A stretch of 64,000 nucleotides of DNA from Orobanche coerulescens (GCA_033398695.1 CM065803.1:99436001-99500000); one strand, 5' to 3'. Shown: positions 44,941 through 56,357, counted from the stretch's first letter. The notes: generated from the sequence alone by a model not told the origin. Numbers and translations: made by a program.

Positions 44941-44978
44941 TAAGTTTCGGGATGAAACTTATTTTTAGTGGGGTAGAA
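44941..44978 (+). promoter_or_regulatory. End of E coding region and polypurine tract
   Basis: TAAGTTTCGGGATGAAACTT is nearly the same as the 3' end of A at 42601 (TAAGTTTCGGGACAAAACTT), so the TAA marks the end of pol. TAGTGGGGTAGAA (44966-44978) is the purine tract before the 3' LTR. Confidence 0.75.
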
Positions 44979-45147
44979 TGTAATGCCCAGGATTTTAGCT
45001 TCCGAAAGTCTTAAGTTGTTTACCGATTCAAGCGGCTATGTGGTGCCTGTGTTTATGTTAGCTTATGTCGTGCTTTGTTATTTGTTCGTTTCATTCGGAT
45101 CGTCATGCCATTGGATTTTTGGTGAGATCCTGCTGCCTGTGAAGTAG

Positions 45148-45417
45148 GCATAGCGCACGCTATGCTGCTTCATAGCACTCGTTACTAGCGCAACATTAGG
45201 GCACGCTATTGCCTATTTTACCGCACGTTACCTGGAAGGTGCAGAATTGTCCAGAAGCTACTGGACTGGACTTGTGACTTGTTCGTACACGCTACGAATA
45301 TCGGCTAGTGCACGCTAACAGCGCGTTGGGCATAAGGTGCTGGAAGGATTGACCCGTTAGCGCGTGCTAAGGGCATAGTTAGCGCACGCTAATAACTGTC
45401 CAGTATAAATACTGGAC
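45148..45417 (+). promoter_or_regulatory. E U3 promoter: motif array plus palindromic TATA
   Basis: About eight TAGCGCACGCTA-type motifs (for example at 45149, 45330, 45357, 45379) end within 10 bp of GTCCAGTATAAATACTGGAC (45398-45417). That 20-mer has perfect 9-bp arms around AA and the TATA box sits at its centre. Confidence 0.7.
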
Positions 45418-46000
45418 AACAACCTCTTTTTCCCTTCATTTCTCATTTCCTTTGTTTCTATCTGTCAGGAGGAGTTCCTAGGGCAACCTGGGGAGATCTT
45501 CATCATCAAGCTTCATCTTGGTGAGTCTTCTTCATGTTAGCAACATCATCTCACTTTCTTTCCTTTCGGATCGAGGTACTTTGTTCTTAGAACCCTAGTT
45601 GAGTAATTTTGGGGGTTTTTCCTAGATTCCTCGATTTAATCCGAAGTTGATGAATTGGTTATGTAATTCTTGATGTTTTGGTTGTAATCTTCGGATTGGA
45701 AACTCGTTTATCGATTTCATTTCACCCGGAGTATGATTTCGATTTCCTTGAGAAACCCGTGGACCCTTGTTGTTCTTAGTGTCTATTTAGGTTTCGTTTA
45801 GTGTTGTTGATTCGTGGTGGTGTTATTCTCGTAGTGTTCATGGGGCTGTCGGGTTCTTGGTTGTAGTTAGAAGTTCAGGGGCTGCTTGACCGCATCCGTT
45901 CATTGCTCCATTGCTCGTGGTTTCGAGGCAAGTGTTCTTGCCCAAATGACTTATATTTCGTAAATTGATGTTATATAAAGTGTGTATAATGGTTTGTCCG

Positions 46001-46028
46001 TATATATATATATATATATATATATATA
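46001..46028. repeat. (TA)n microsatellite
   Basis: Fourteen consecutive TA units inside the E 3' LTR. Confidence 0.95.
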
Positions 46029-48097
46029 CTGATTGCGTATGATGGAATTGAGTTGGTTAAAATGATTTGATTGGTTTGTGTAAGTGTTGATGGGTAGTGA
46101 CGTGTCTAGGATTGTTAGGTTGTTGTAGAGTCGTGTCGGTCATGTTGCTGATCTTGGGATATATTAAGTTTTGAATGTGTTGCTTGTGGATACCCTTGTG
46201 GTGAGGATGTATACTAGGAGTAGCTTATATTTATGTTAGCCTTGGTCGTAGTTATATGTCGATAAGTGGACATTCTAGCTAGTGCCATAACTATATACAT
46301 TATATTCAACGTTCGAAATTTGTGAAAGTTATGAACGCTATTGTGCGTGAGTTGTTCTTCCACCTAGGGACGGTTCAACGAGACCTATGGGGGGCCGATA
46401 CTAATGGGTACGGCTACGGAAGTGGTTTCTCACCTGAGGACTGTCCGACGGGACCTCTGGGGGTCGATACTAATGGGTACGGCCACGGGTTACCAAGTGT
46501 GGTTTTCGTGATGTTGATGTTTATGTTTCAATAATTGTGATATGTCCGGAATATCACAACGTTTATCCTCGATGCTGAGATATATTATATATAGGGTCTT
46601 GGTACTTAGCTATAATGGCACTAGAATATGTGTTGCATGTGTTTTATTCCTCGGTTGTAATGTTCTGGTTTCAGAATGCGGAGTTTGTTACTGTTCCCGT
46701 GCATTTTGGTTGAAGAGAGTTCGGGGTGAGACCCTAATGATTGTGTAAAGGTTGTTTTTGCAAAAAATGACTTTGGGCCGAGATCCAATTGTCTTGAAAA
46801 GGTTTTGTAACTAAGGACATCGGGTCCAGAAAGATTTCTTATTTATATAAATATTTGTTACATGAAACGAGATTTGGGTTGAGACCCTATTGTTTTCGTA
46901 AAAGGTTTTATAGTCTTGGACTTGAAGTGTCAAAAGACTATCTGTTGTTTTGTAAAACTCCCGAGTTGATATATTACTTTCAAGGACTTGGGTTGTACTT
47001 AAACATTGAAAACCTCTCGGTAGCTTCTTTCATGGTTTGTCGTTATTTTAATATAACTGATATTTGCGTGGTATATGTTGTATAGTCTGAATACTTGTAC
47101 TGGCCATTCAAATGCTAACCCCTTAAATGGGGGAAATGCATCTCATGCATTTCAGGTATGTGTAGTTCATTGGAGCAATCACAGGGACGGCATGGAAAAA
47201 TACGAGCCGCGATACTAATCAAGAGTTAAGAGTCAGTTAATGTCAGTGAATCGTCGAGTTAAGTTTTGTCATCTGTTGTATTGTATTTTGACCCATACGT
47301 GGGTATGTACAGCAATGAGTTTATTTTTGGATTTATTTAGTCGTGAGATCTCATCCGTCTGTGTAATTTAATATTTGACCTTATCGGTCTGTGTTAGTAT
47401 GTCATTTGACCTCGGCCGGTCAAACGTTATTCGTATCGTGGTGGTTAGGCTGGTAGATCCTTGTGGAAAAAGGGTCTACGACGTGTAATATTCCCGGTGG
47501 ATTTTGTGGTGTTACATAACACGCATCTGTATACGACTCATACTGTATGTGATGTGATATTTCCATATCATTATTGTAATATCCGCAATTTCAATTTTCG
47601 GCAATTTTCTATTTTTTTTTTGGCGGAAGACCATCTTAGCGGATCTCTTGTGACCGTTTCGTCATTCTGAGAATGATTAATTATGCACTTTTTGACATCC
47701 GAGTTAATTTCGGTGTCGTTTTGTTGAGTTTCGTGCTTCTTAGCGATTTTTTCGCACTTAAGTTCGATTCTTGCGAATCTCGTTCGAAACTGTTGTTTCA
47801 TGTTTCCCTTAAGTTCATTTAACATTGTTAAACGTGTTGTGAGCTTTGGTTGGGTTATCCGTTGCCGTATCGTGATTTTTCGGACATTTGGGCCGTTTTG
47901 TAATTTTCTAAAGTTTTGGGTACTTGTTTCCATACTTGTTTTTACCTACACCGAGTTGTCGGAATCACATATTTGTTTAGAGATTTCGTTCGTTGTTGGG
48001 AATCCTTCATTAGCATTATGTCATGTTTTCCAAGTCATCGCATTTTGAAGTCGTTCGGGACTGACCAAAGAGTAGATTGGATTTTTGCTACCAGAAG

Positions 48098-48205
48098 GCA
48101 GGTTACGGCCGTAACCTGCATAATGTTATGGCCGTAAGGGCCGTGAGTTACGGGCGTAATGGTCATATGTTACGGTCGTAATGTCATAATGTTACGGCTG
48201 TAACT
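48098..48205 (+). promoter_or_regulatory. G palindrome array
   Basis: A perfect 22-bp palindrome centred on GGTTACGGCCGTAACC lies at 48098-48119. Variants follow: TTATGGCCGTAA, TTACGGGCGTAA, TTACGGTCGTAA and TTACGGCTGTAA, spaced roughly 20-25 bp. No clear TATA box was found downstream. Confidence 0.7.
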
Positions 48206-49230
48206 AGGGTCTGTACAAGTACAGAAGCCTTTTCTGTTTTGGTCAGACTTCGACCTTTTCTTCTTCTTGGGGCGATTCTAGGGCGATCTTTCATGGGAAT
48301 TCATCAATTTTTCATCCTACAACGTTATCATCAAGGTCTTGGTGTGGATTAACAACATCAAATCATTATTTTCCCTTTTGAATCAAGGTAATCACCCTAG
48401 AACCCTATTTCAGGAATAGTTGGGGCTTTTTCTTGATTTCATAATTCTAGTCCGAAATTGTTGGTTCTATTGTTGTTATCTAGTCTTGTTGATCTTAACC
48501 CATGGTATGAAATTCTGTTTTCATGTTTTTGTCAGGTCGATTTGTGTTCTTGGCCATTTTCGGGGAAACCCTTGAACTTTCGTCGTTTGATCCTTTAATT
48601 CAGCGGCTTTAGGTCGTGCTATGGAATTCATTTTCATTGTTGTTGTTGTCATTCGTAGTTTATTGTTGCGGGTTGTCGTTCGGCGGAGTCGGCGGGTTCG
48701 TAGTTGGTTCGTGTCGCCTCACTTTGGTCGATTCTCCGCGGTTATCATTACTTGAGGCAAGTATCTTGCCCATACACTTCGTGTTTCGTAGACACATTAA
48801 TTGGCGATTGTCTATGTGTAAAAAATTGAATGTTTTATTAAACTTTCAAAAGAATCGATATATATTCTCAATAAAGGTTTCCTTCAAAATTAATTTGAGT
48901 GTTTGAGAACGAATGTGTCATCATGAGAATGTGTATTAGTGTTGTATATTGTGCCTTGTTTTCTTATGGTACCATTAGGTGACTGTAGTCACGATGATGT
49001 GTGATATTGTGTGGTTTCCCATTGGATTGTTCATTCGGATATGTCTCAAGAAGGCTCCGAGGTTCGTGTCTTACTAGTACGAGATGCGCATAATCCTTAG
49101 GAGGATGTTGATGTGGATATTGGGTCTTGGACCCCGTGATTTGTGATCGGATTTGTATTTTGGAAATAATCTTTGGGCTGTGTCCCTAAATGGTTTTCGG
49201 AAGGTTGAGTATTCTTCAATCCCCAATGTT

Positions 49231-50779
49231 TGTTAGGAATACTTGTTAGATTTTGATGATGTTATCATTGTACTTGTTTATTCAAATGTATGCTTGGCAA
49301 ATGTAAAGAAGAACCAAATGAGTATCTTCCATAGGCCAAATTATGTTAAGTTAGATACTTGGCAAAGTGTAAAGAAGAACCAAATGAGTATCTTCTATAG
49401 GCCATTTAAGTTAGGCTTAAAATCGGCTAAGTACAAAGTGCAGATAAGTACATCAGAGAAGTTTCGGTCAGACAGGCAACATCATAGAAGTTTGACCAAA
49501 CACTGCAGAAAGCCGAGTCACAGTCAAGTGAAAATCAGAGAAGTACTGGTCAACAATTTTATCACAGAAGTTTGACCAGACTGCAGTCAAATGATCAGAC
49601 GGAGCCCAAGTCATCTGAAGTTTGACCATCAAGATCAGTCAAGTTCAGCAGGTCAGAAGACTTCAGACAAGTCGTCAGATCAGAGAAGTCTCGTCAGGAC
49701 ATCAGAGAAGTCCGACGACAGAGAAGTTTGACTGCACATCAGACAGATTGACTTAAAGAGATCAGATAAGTCATGTCTGAGTAATCAGCCAAGTAAACCT
49801 GTCCACATCAGCATGCATTAAAAAGTCAATAATTACGGAGAGTCACATACGGGTGATAAGGTACAGATTGGAGAGATTTCCAGAAGGATATGAATTAAAT
49901 AATTCATCTAGACCCACCTCTGAAGACTTTAGACATATTAAAATCAAAATATTCGGCACTTCCACATGAAAGTCTTCACAACAGTCGGAAATGGATTAAA
50001 ATAAGGGAATCCAGCCTTGCAACGTTAAAAAAGAAAAACAAAGAAGTCTAATTCTCCAACGGACGGATTTGTTACAGATTTGCAACGGCTATGAAGAAAG
50101 GCTCTAAGGATTGACAAGCTATAAATATCTGAAGATTTGAAAAAGCAAAGAACGATGCGAACTATACTCTGAAGCAATTAAAGCAATCAAGCGATCAAGA
50201 AATATATAGCATCATGAAGAGCAGCATTCACATTTCACATACGAAGAAAGCTCTTAGTTGGAGAAGACAAAACACTCTTGTCTTAAAACCTTAGTATGTG
50301 GTACTTCATTGGTTGAAGTTGCACGACTGATAGGCATCCAAGGATTTGGAGATCGAGAGGTGCTAGGCAGTCAGAAAGGAGTTGCAACGACAGGATTTCC
50401 ACTGGTGGAAGTTGTTGTAGCTAAGTTGTAGAATGACTATAATATTTATCACTGGTTGAAAATTATAGTGGATTCATCTCCAACTGGTTTGGAGAAAAGT
50501 GGATTAGTAGAGGATTACCCCACCTCTGAGACCACTATATATTGTCTGCGTATTTTATTGTTTTAGCATCATACTTAACTGCGGCATTCATACTTAGTGT
50601 TTCATTGTTTATATTTCTGTATTCGTCATCAGCTGACTTCCGCACTTATATTGCCTACAGACGACTCTAAGTCATCTGTACCATCAACTGAGAAACTCTT
50701 TAATTCCTACTTGGAAAAAGAGTTTCAATAAGTCTATTCACCCTCCTCTAGACTTACTTCTGACGACTTGTAACCTATA
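49231..50779 (+). mobile_element. Copia-type solo LTR H in G
   Basis: 1549 bp starting TGTTAGGAATACTTG and ending TTGTAACCTATA, flanked by ATGTT (49226-49230 and 50780-50784). There are no genes inside. A 69-bp tandem pair (GTAAAGAAGAACCAAATGAG at about 49300 and 49369) is followed by some nine CAGAGAAGTTTGACC-like units (about 49450-49760), a TATA box CTATAAATAT (50119-50128), and a 3' end with CTATTCACCCTCCTCTAGAC as in many plant copia LTRs. Copia affiliation is inferred from these termini. Confidence 0.7.
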
Positions 50780-50991
50780 ATGTTTTCAAAGACTCTCGAG
50801 GTCCTTAAAATATTTTACAAGTCGTTTACCTCATTTCGTTCCTACCTTTCATGGTTTGTAGATTATATTGTTAGTCTTGCTTGTGTCTGATTGTGGAGGC
50901 CATTTTAGCAAGTACTCGGAGTATATGGTTTATAGTCCTTTGCATTGGAGATCGGATATTACTACTGAGTGTGAGAGTTATATTTCATTCA

Positions 50992-51090
50992 CTCGGAGCG
51001 GGTCTGACGGGGCTCCGAGGGGATCCGCGCATTGTCGGGTCTGCGAACATTTGGGTTAGCCACTCCGAGCAGGTCTGACGAGGCTCCGCC
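50992..51090 (+). repeat. Paired hairpin units in G
   Basis: Unit 1 has perfect arms CTCGGAGC (50992-50999) and GCTCCGAG (51012-51019) around GGGTCTGACGGG. Unit 2 (51063-51090) has the same core, AGGTCTGACGAGG, with damaged arms. They correspond to the paired units of A and E. Confidence 0.75.
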
Positions 51091-51159
51091 GGGATCCGCG
51101 CACTGTCGGGTCCACGGTTAATCAGGGAGTATTTTTAGCCTTGTGGCTTGATACATTTT

Positions 51160-51247
51160 TTTGTGATATGAATATTTAAATTGCTATCAATTAATCACCA
51201 AAAATAATTAAAATAGCAAAAAGCCTTAAAATTCGGCTCCGATACCA
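51160..51247 (-). promoter_or_regulatory. PBS and leader beyond the K LTR
   Basis: Minus-strand TGGTATCGGAGC (51236-51247) starts 2 bp after the LTR end and is followed by AT-rich leader of some 80 bp that breaks off against G. A normal 3' LTR would be followed by host DNA, so this LTR also served as a 5' LTR. Confidence 0.8.
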
Positions 51248-51249
51248 AT

Positions 51250-52747
51250 TGTTGGAAGTAAAAACGCAGCGGAAGCAAAGTTTGGTAGAATTAGATAAAC
51301 ACGTTTCACGCATCCACGAGCATAAGATCTATTTAGGCATGCCAATTAATTAATTACTAAGACTAATAAGCAATTTAAATATTATTTATTATTTATTAAT
51401 TAAATATGTCGGTTATATAAATATCCTAATCTAGATCTAAAAGATCATAGGATATTACCTTTGAAGCGAATTGGTTGCTTTCGTCTTGATCACCTTGTAT
51501 TTCTACCTTTAGACCTTCTAGAGTATGATCCGCCTTAACCTGGATGTTGTGTGGGCAACGAGATACCGGATCTTACTTGGACTTCTATGGGGAATGCCGA
51601 ACCTCCTTCACTTGGGATCACTCGATTTTTCTTTGCTTTCTAGTATTTTATGAACACTCTTTAGAAAATTGATGTGTTATCTAAATTGTAGAATCAAAGA
51701 CACAAATCTAGATCTACAATTAAACACAAGAGGAAAAATTTGATCTCTCAAGTTTGGGACAATGAATGAATCGACCAACCCCTCCCCATAAGTCCTATTT
51801 AATGGCTCTTGGACTACTACTAGGGATCTTAAGGAGGATTATGAAAGGACTCCCAAAAAATTTCATCTTACCAAATTAGGACTCTTCCTAATATAATGAA
51901 TCTATTAATATCAACTTAGTCCACTAAAAAAGTTGACATTGCACTTCCTACCAAAATCCCAAATTACGAAATTGGGCTCCTTATTAAATATATTATTTTC
52001 CATGTTTAAGATATCGAATGTCCATTAATTAATTATAAGCTACTGACAGCTTTAATTAATTAATATCTTATCCAAGAGTATTATCACTCGAACCTTATTA
52101 TTATATCGGAATTAAATCCACCTGCAGGGTTTAATATAATAATCATTATCGAGCTCCTAAAGGGGACATCATCAACCCGCACGAGTCGGGACGCGATCTC
52201 TAGTAATAATAATAATTGTCGTATAAATAATATTATTGCCCAAGATACGAGGCTTATTGAGTCAATCATTTTGACTCTCACCCATTGTAAATCAAAGCAA
52301 TAAGTATTATAAATAGACAATTAAATATTATATACTTAGAATTAAGAAATAATAATTATCCGAGATTTACGCTCTTCTTACAGTCAGTACAGAAGACACT
52401 ATCTCACCTCGATCCAGTTCAACGTATGCAAATACGCTAATGTATGTTAATAGTCAAGACCAACTAATCTCAAGCATACACTACAACCTTTTATATATTT
52501 TGTCTAATAATTATATAGGTTGTGAATTATTATATTATTTTATAAGGTATCGATAACGTGATCTTCCGTGTGACACCAACACACCACTATCTACAATATA
52601 AAATAATTAGACATTTCATTTGCATAACCATAACGTGAATAAATATGCAAAACATGTGATTAAATGTAATTACTATTCTCATAGGTACTTACAGGGAAAT
52701 TAGGTAATACAAGCATAAAGTATGCTTTGCAGTATACAATCCTAACA
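51250..52747 (-). repeat. Element K LTR
   Basis: 1498 bp with minus-strand ends TGTTAGGATTG...TACTTCCAACA. It adjoins the pol 3' region on one side (GATTGTTAGG after a GTGGAGATT purine tract) and a PBS on the other. No second copy is in the window. Confidence 0.82.
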
Positions 52748-52822
52748 ATCTCCACTTATAGTCAAAGCATGCTTTTAAGTATACTACTCTATTATATAAT
52801 CTCTCATTTCTCCCACTTATAC

Positions 52823-54656
52823 TCAAAGCAATGCTGCCATACACCGTAATCCCATTCTTTCCACATGCCTTTCGAAAACTTTTGAAGGTAGGCCTTTCGT
52901 GAAAGGATCAACAAGATTATCTTCCGATGTAACCCTGGATACAACTACGTCTACTTCCTTTACGAAGTGTCGTATGATGTGGTACTTGTGGTTGATATGT
53001 TTACTTGCCTTGTGGGCTCGTGGTTCCCTCGAATTTGAGACTGCACCAGTATTGTCACAATAAAGTGTAATACCCTTTGGCAAATCGGGAATCACATCTA
53101 AGTCCCAGGCTAAACACATAACCCAAAGTAGACTTGGACTTTTCTTTGTCCGATGAAAAATCTGAGTCAGTGTAACCCACCGGACACATGTCGTTTGATT
53201 GATATACAATCATGTACTCCCTAGTCCTTCTCAGGTACTTGAGTATGTGCTTGACAGCAATCCAGTGTCCTGGTCCTGAGTTTGACTGATATCTAGCAGC
53301 CATGCCTACGACATGACAGATATCTGGTCTAGTGCAAAGCATAGCATACATGAGACTTCCCACAGCAGATGCATAAGGGACCATCTTCATGTCCTCTATC
53401 TCCTTTTGTGTCTAGGGACACATATCATTAGATAGTTGAATTCCATGTCTGTAAGGTAGAAAACCTTTCTTGGAATTCTCCATGCTAAACCGCTTTAGCA
53501 CTTTATTGATATAGGATGCCTGGGATAAGCACAACATCCTTTTCTTCCGATCACGAAAGATCCTGATTCCAAGGATGTGTCCTGCTTCTCCTAGATCCTT
53601 CATATCGAACTGCTCAGATAGCCATACTTGTACGTCCGACAATTCCTTCACGTTGTTTCCAATCAGAAGGATATCGTCAACATACAGTACAAGAAACACG
53701 AACACATTTCCATCGCATTTCTTATACACACAACTCTCACTCGGACATTGGATGAATCCATATGACTGGACAACTTCGTCAAAACGAGTGTCCCAAGATC
53801 TAGATGCTTGCTTAAGTCCATAAATGGATCTTTTAAGCTTGCACACCAAGTGCTCCTCTCATTCAGCAATGAATCCCTCTGGTTGGCGTATGTAGATTTC
53901 CTTGTTTAGACTCCCATTAAAGAATGCAGTCTTGACATCCATTTGCCAAATCTCCAGATCCAAATGCGTAGCTATATCTAAAAGAATCCGGATTGACTTA
54001 AGCATGGCTACCGGCAAAAAGGTTTCATCATAATCGATACCCTCTTTCTGAGTGTAACCTTTTGCAACAAGCCTCGCTTTGAAGGTTTCAACCTTCCCGT
54101 CACCTCCTTTATTTCGCTTGTAGACCCATTTACTCCTAATGGCTTGTACACCATTAGGTAGCTCTACTATCTCCCACACTTGATTGGAATCCATAGATCC
54201 CATTTTTGATTCAATTGCTACTTGCCACGAGTCAGCATCTTTATCTTGGATTGCCTCCTTGGAGATCCAGGGATCTGATTCATCTTCGCCTGGGATTGAG
54301 TCCGAAGACTTTCCCATGCCTATGAATCATTCTGGTTGACGAACAACCCTCCCACTACGACGAGGCAAATCCCGAGTTGGTGTAAAAGTCTCAGAATCGA
54401 TACGTGGTGCAGTGTTAGTTGGTGCTTGTACGATTAGTATAGACAGAGTCTCGCCCCTCAGCTCCTCCAGAATTATCTCGCTCATGGGTTTGTGACTAAT
54501 CATATAATCCTCTTCCAGGAATCGGGAATTGGTGCTAACAATGACCTTCTGATCCTGAGGACTATAGAACAAGCCACCCTTCATTCTCTTAGGATATCCT
54601 ACAAACACTCGCACTTCTGTACGAGATCCCAACTTATCAGCTTCCTTATTCAGCAC
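52823..54656 (-). pseudogene. Element K RT and RNase H
   Basis: On the minus strand after the L insertion: VLNKEADKLGSRTEVRVFVG (end of integrase), linker with RRSGRVVRQPE, RT blocks WVYKRNKGGDGKVETFKARL, YDETFLPVAMLKSIR, WQMDVKTAFFNGSL, SIYGLKQASRSWD, catalytic LYVDDILLIGN and GHILGIRIF. Then PYASAVGSLMYAMLCTRPDI and YTDSDF. Stops at 54327, 53859 and 53412 lie in one frame. RNase H has an out-of-frame deletion: LGYVFSLG is joined to WDLDVIPDLP, removing about 40-50 residues with the catalytic Glu region. CDNTGAVSNSREPR and DPFTKGLP remain, and the end is MGLRCMAALL. Confidence 0.9.
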
Positions 54657-54661
54657 ATGTG

Positions 54662-55952
54662 TGTTGCGATATTTCGTTAAACGCAAGTGCACGTTATCGT
54701 AGACAAGTAATAAAGTGATGAGTGAGTTATCGTTCCCACGAGGATTGAATTACTAAGTACCGATTTTTATGTATTCTAATTTTATTTGAACAGTCGAAAT
54801 TTGGGTTGCAATTAATAACTAAAGAAAACCAATAGAAGAACAAACAGTAAAAACGATCGCTCGAAGAAAGAAAATCAAATGATGAATAAGTCTAGGATTG
54901 TGAATCCACCTTGGTTTATCCGAATTTACTCTCAATTATCTTAAGTTAATGATTTCCCCAATTTATTGAAGGAGAAGATTGCTAATATACTCTACCTCCT
55001 CTCCCGAGGTCAGTAGATTTTTCTAAAGGCGAATAACGCACTCTATCCCTAGGTGAATTAATTCGACAATAGGCAAAAAGCACAAAATCTTCAAAAGGCC
55101 ACGTAGTTCCTATGAGTATATTCCTATCTCACAAGATAAAACGGTTCTAACCAATAGTTCCTCACCAATTCTCCTCTCCCGATTCGAGTTGCGTAATTAA
55201 AACAATTCAATTATTGGCCAGACAATTGAAAGCATTAAAATCGATTGGGAAAACTCAACAGAAAAGGGAATTATATAGATAATCAAAAGCAAATTTGTCA
55301 AAACTTTGGTTTCATCAAAATCCTAGAACAGGGTTTTAGCCTGACATGCTAAAGAATAAAAATACAGAATTAATGAAGGAAAGCATTGAAATCAAATGCA
55401 GATGAAGAGCTCGGATTCCTCCGTTCTTCTGGCTTCCGCTCTATGCTCTTGGTGTCTTCTGCTTCTTCTCTTGATAATGATCGATCCTCCAATGATAATC
55501 CCCTTTTCATTATGACCTTAACCCTTATTTATAAATCCCATCAGCCTCCAAAAACGCGTCCGTGTGATTAGGTCGAGAGCCGGCTTCAAAACGGCCCAAA
55601 ACCGCGCAGAACACACCAAAACCGCCCTGTGGGCCGCGGCTCACTTAATCTGTGCCGCGGCTCACGGTGCTCAGATTAAAACCTGGGCGCTATTTTTTTC
55701 TTCTGGGCCGCGGCTCACTATACTTGTGCCGCGGCTCAGAGTACAGTTTACTCGGGGGTCGCTGGTCACCTGCGTGTGCCGCGGCCCCAGGCCAAAAATC
55801 GCCGTTTTCGCCCGTTTTCATCGTTTTAGCTTCCGGACTCAAATTTCCTGTAAAACATATAATAATAGTGCATTAAAAGCTCAGTTATGCAGATTTCATC
55901 ATAAAAAGAATACAAAATAATGATAAATAAGCGTTTAAAAATACGCCTAACA
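54662..55952 (-). repeat. Element L 3' LTR
   Basis: 1291 bp copy of 60720-62031. Five GCCGCGGC motifs (55633-55786) lie upstream, in the minus sense, of a TATA-like TTTATAAATA (55527-55536). Confidence 0.93.
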
Positions 55953-56357
55953 AATACCCCCAAACTTGAGCCTTTGCTTGTCCTCAAGCAAAAAGAATTG
56001 ATTACCAATAAAAGAATAATCGTGAATAATCATGCAATTTCATAGTGCTCAACCTAATCAATACTACCCTGAAAATCTCAAAGAATAGTACAAGTATCGT
56101 AATAGTGAGTCACATCCAGGACACTGATTCCACGAAGTAACCAATTTCAGTCCTAATTAATCGTTCATGAAGAAAATCGAGCTCAAAGATTAACAAGCGT
56201 GAATTTAATCGACCGCCAATATGAAGGGTTAAAATAAACAAGCTAACTCGCCCAATCCCACAGTCTAGTGGCAAAAATTTTAAGAGTTTCATCATCAAAA
56301 ATAACCCTCGGACAGTATTCCCTTATATATGCTCAATAAAATGATTCGAGTTGACCA
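55953..56357 (-). other. L 3' untranslated region and polypurine tract
   Basis: The minus-strand purine tract TTTGGGGGTATT directly precedes the 3' LTR (55953-55966). The rest has no coding similarity. Confidence 0.7.

Larger units (their letters stand above)
3366..47516 (+). mobile_element. Gypsy element E (outermost host of the nest)
   Basis: It is defined by two related LTRs in direct orientation (3366-4277, truncated; 44979-47516, complete), a PBS after the left LTR and a purine tract before the right LTR. Its own coding region is nearly all lost; what may remain is a gag zinc-knuckle fragment at 10639-11094. F, the M fragment and the A-B-C-D nest lie inside it, which explains its 44-kb span. 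The family is gypsy by the initiator-Met PBS TGGTATCAGAGC, the TGTAAT...TGTTACA LTR ends shared with A, and the paired-unit LTR structure. Its TSD cannot be tested because the left end is truncated. Confidence 0.7.
44979..47516 (+). repeat. Element E 3' LTR, complete
   Basis: 2538 bp from TGTAATGCCC to GTGGTGTTACA. U3 array with TATA at 45148-45417, AT microsatellite at 46001-46028, paired hairpin-like units at 46360-46400 and 46430-46465, then the part shared with 3366-4277. A 76-codon ORF (46855-47085) is the damaged counterpart of the one in the left LTR. Confidence 0.9.
47575..51150 (+). mobile_element. Gypsy-type LTR G, 3'-truncated, split by H
   Basis: It starts TGTAATATCCGCAATTTC, like D, and shows the LTR plan of these families: start, palindrome array (48098-48205), an AACCCTATTTCAGG-type segment, and paired hairpin units (50992-51090). 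It lacks the terminal GTGTTACA; after TTAGCCTTGTGGC (about 51142), which in A lies close to the LTR end, it meets the leader of K. Bases 47517-47574 between E and G show nothing recognisable. Confidence 0.65.

Noticed and set aside
47517..47574. A short gene or element between E and G
   Set aside because: Only 58 bp, without motif; TAACA after the E LTR could be a target duplication but the partner end is lost.
55564..55920. Plus-strand ORF of 118 codons (and 61622-61909)
   Set aside because: It runs antisense through the L LTR arrays; both copies exist only because the LTRs are repeated and the GC-rich motifs lack stops.
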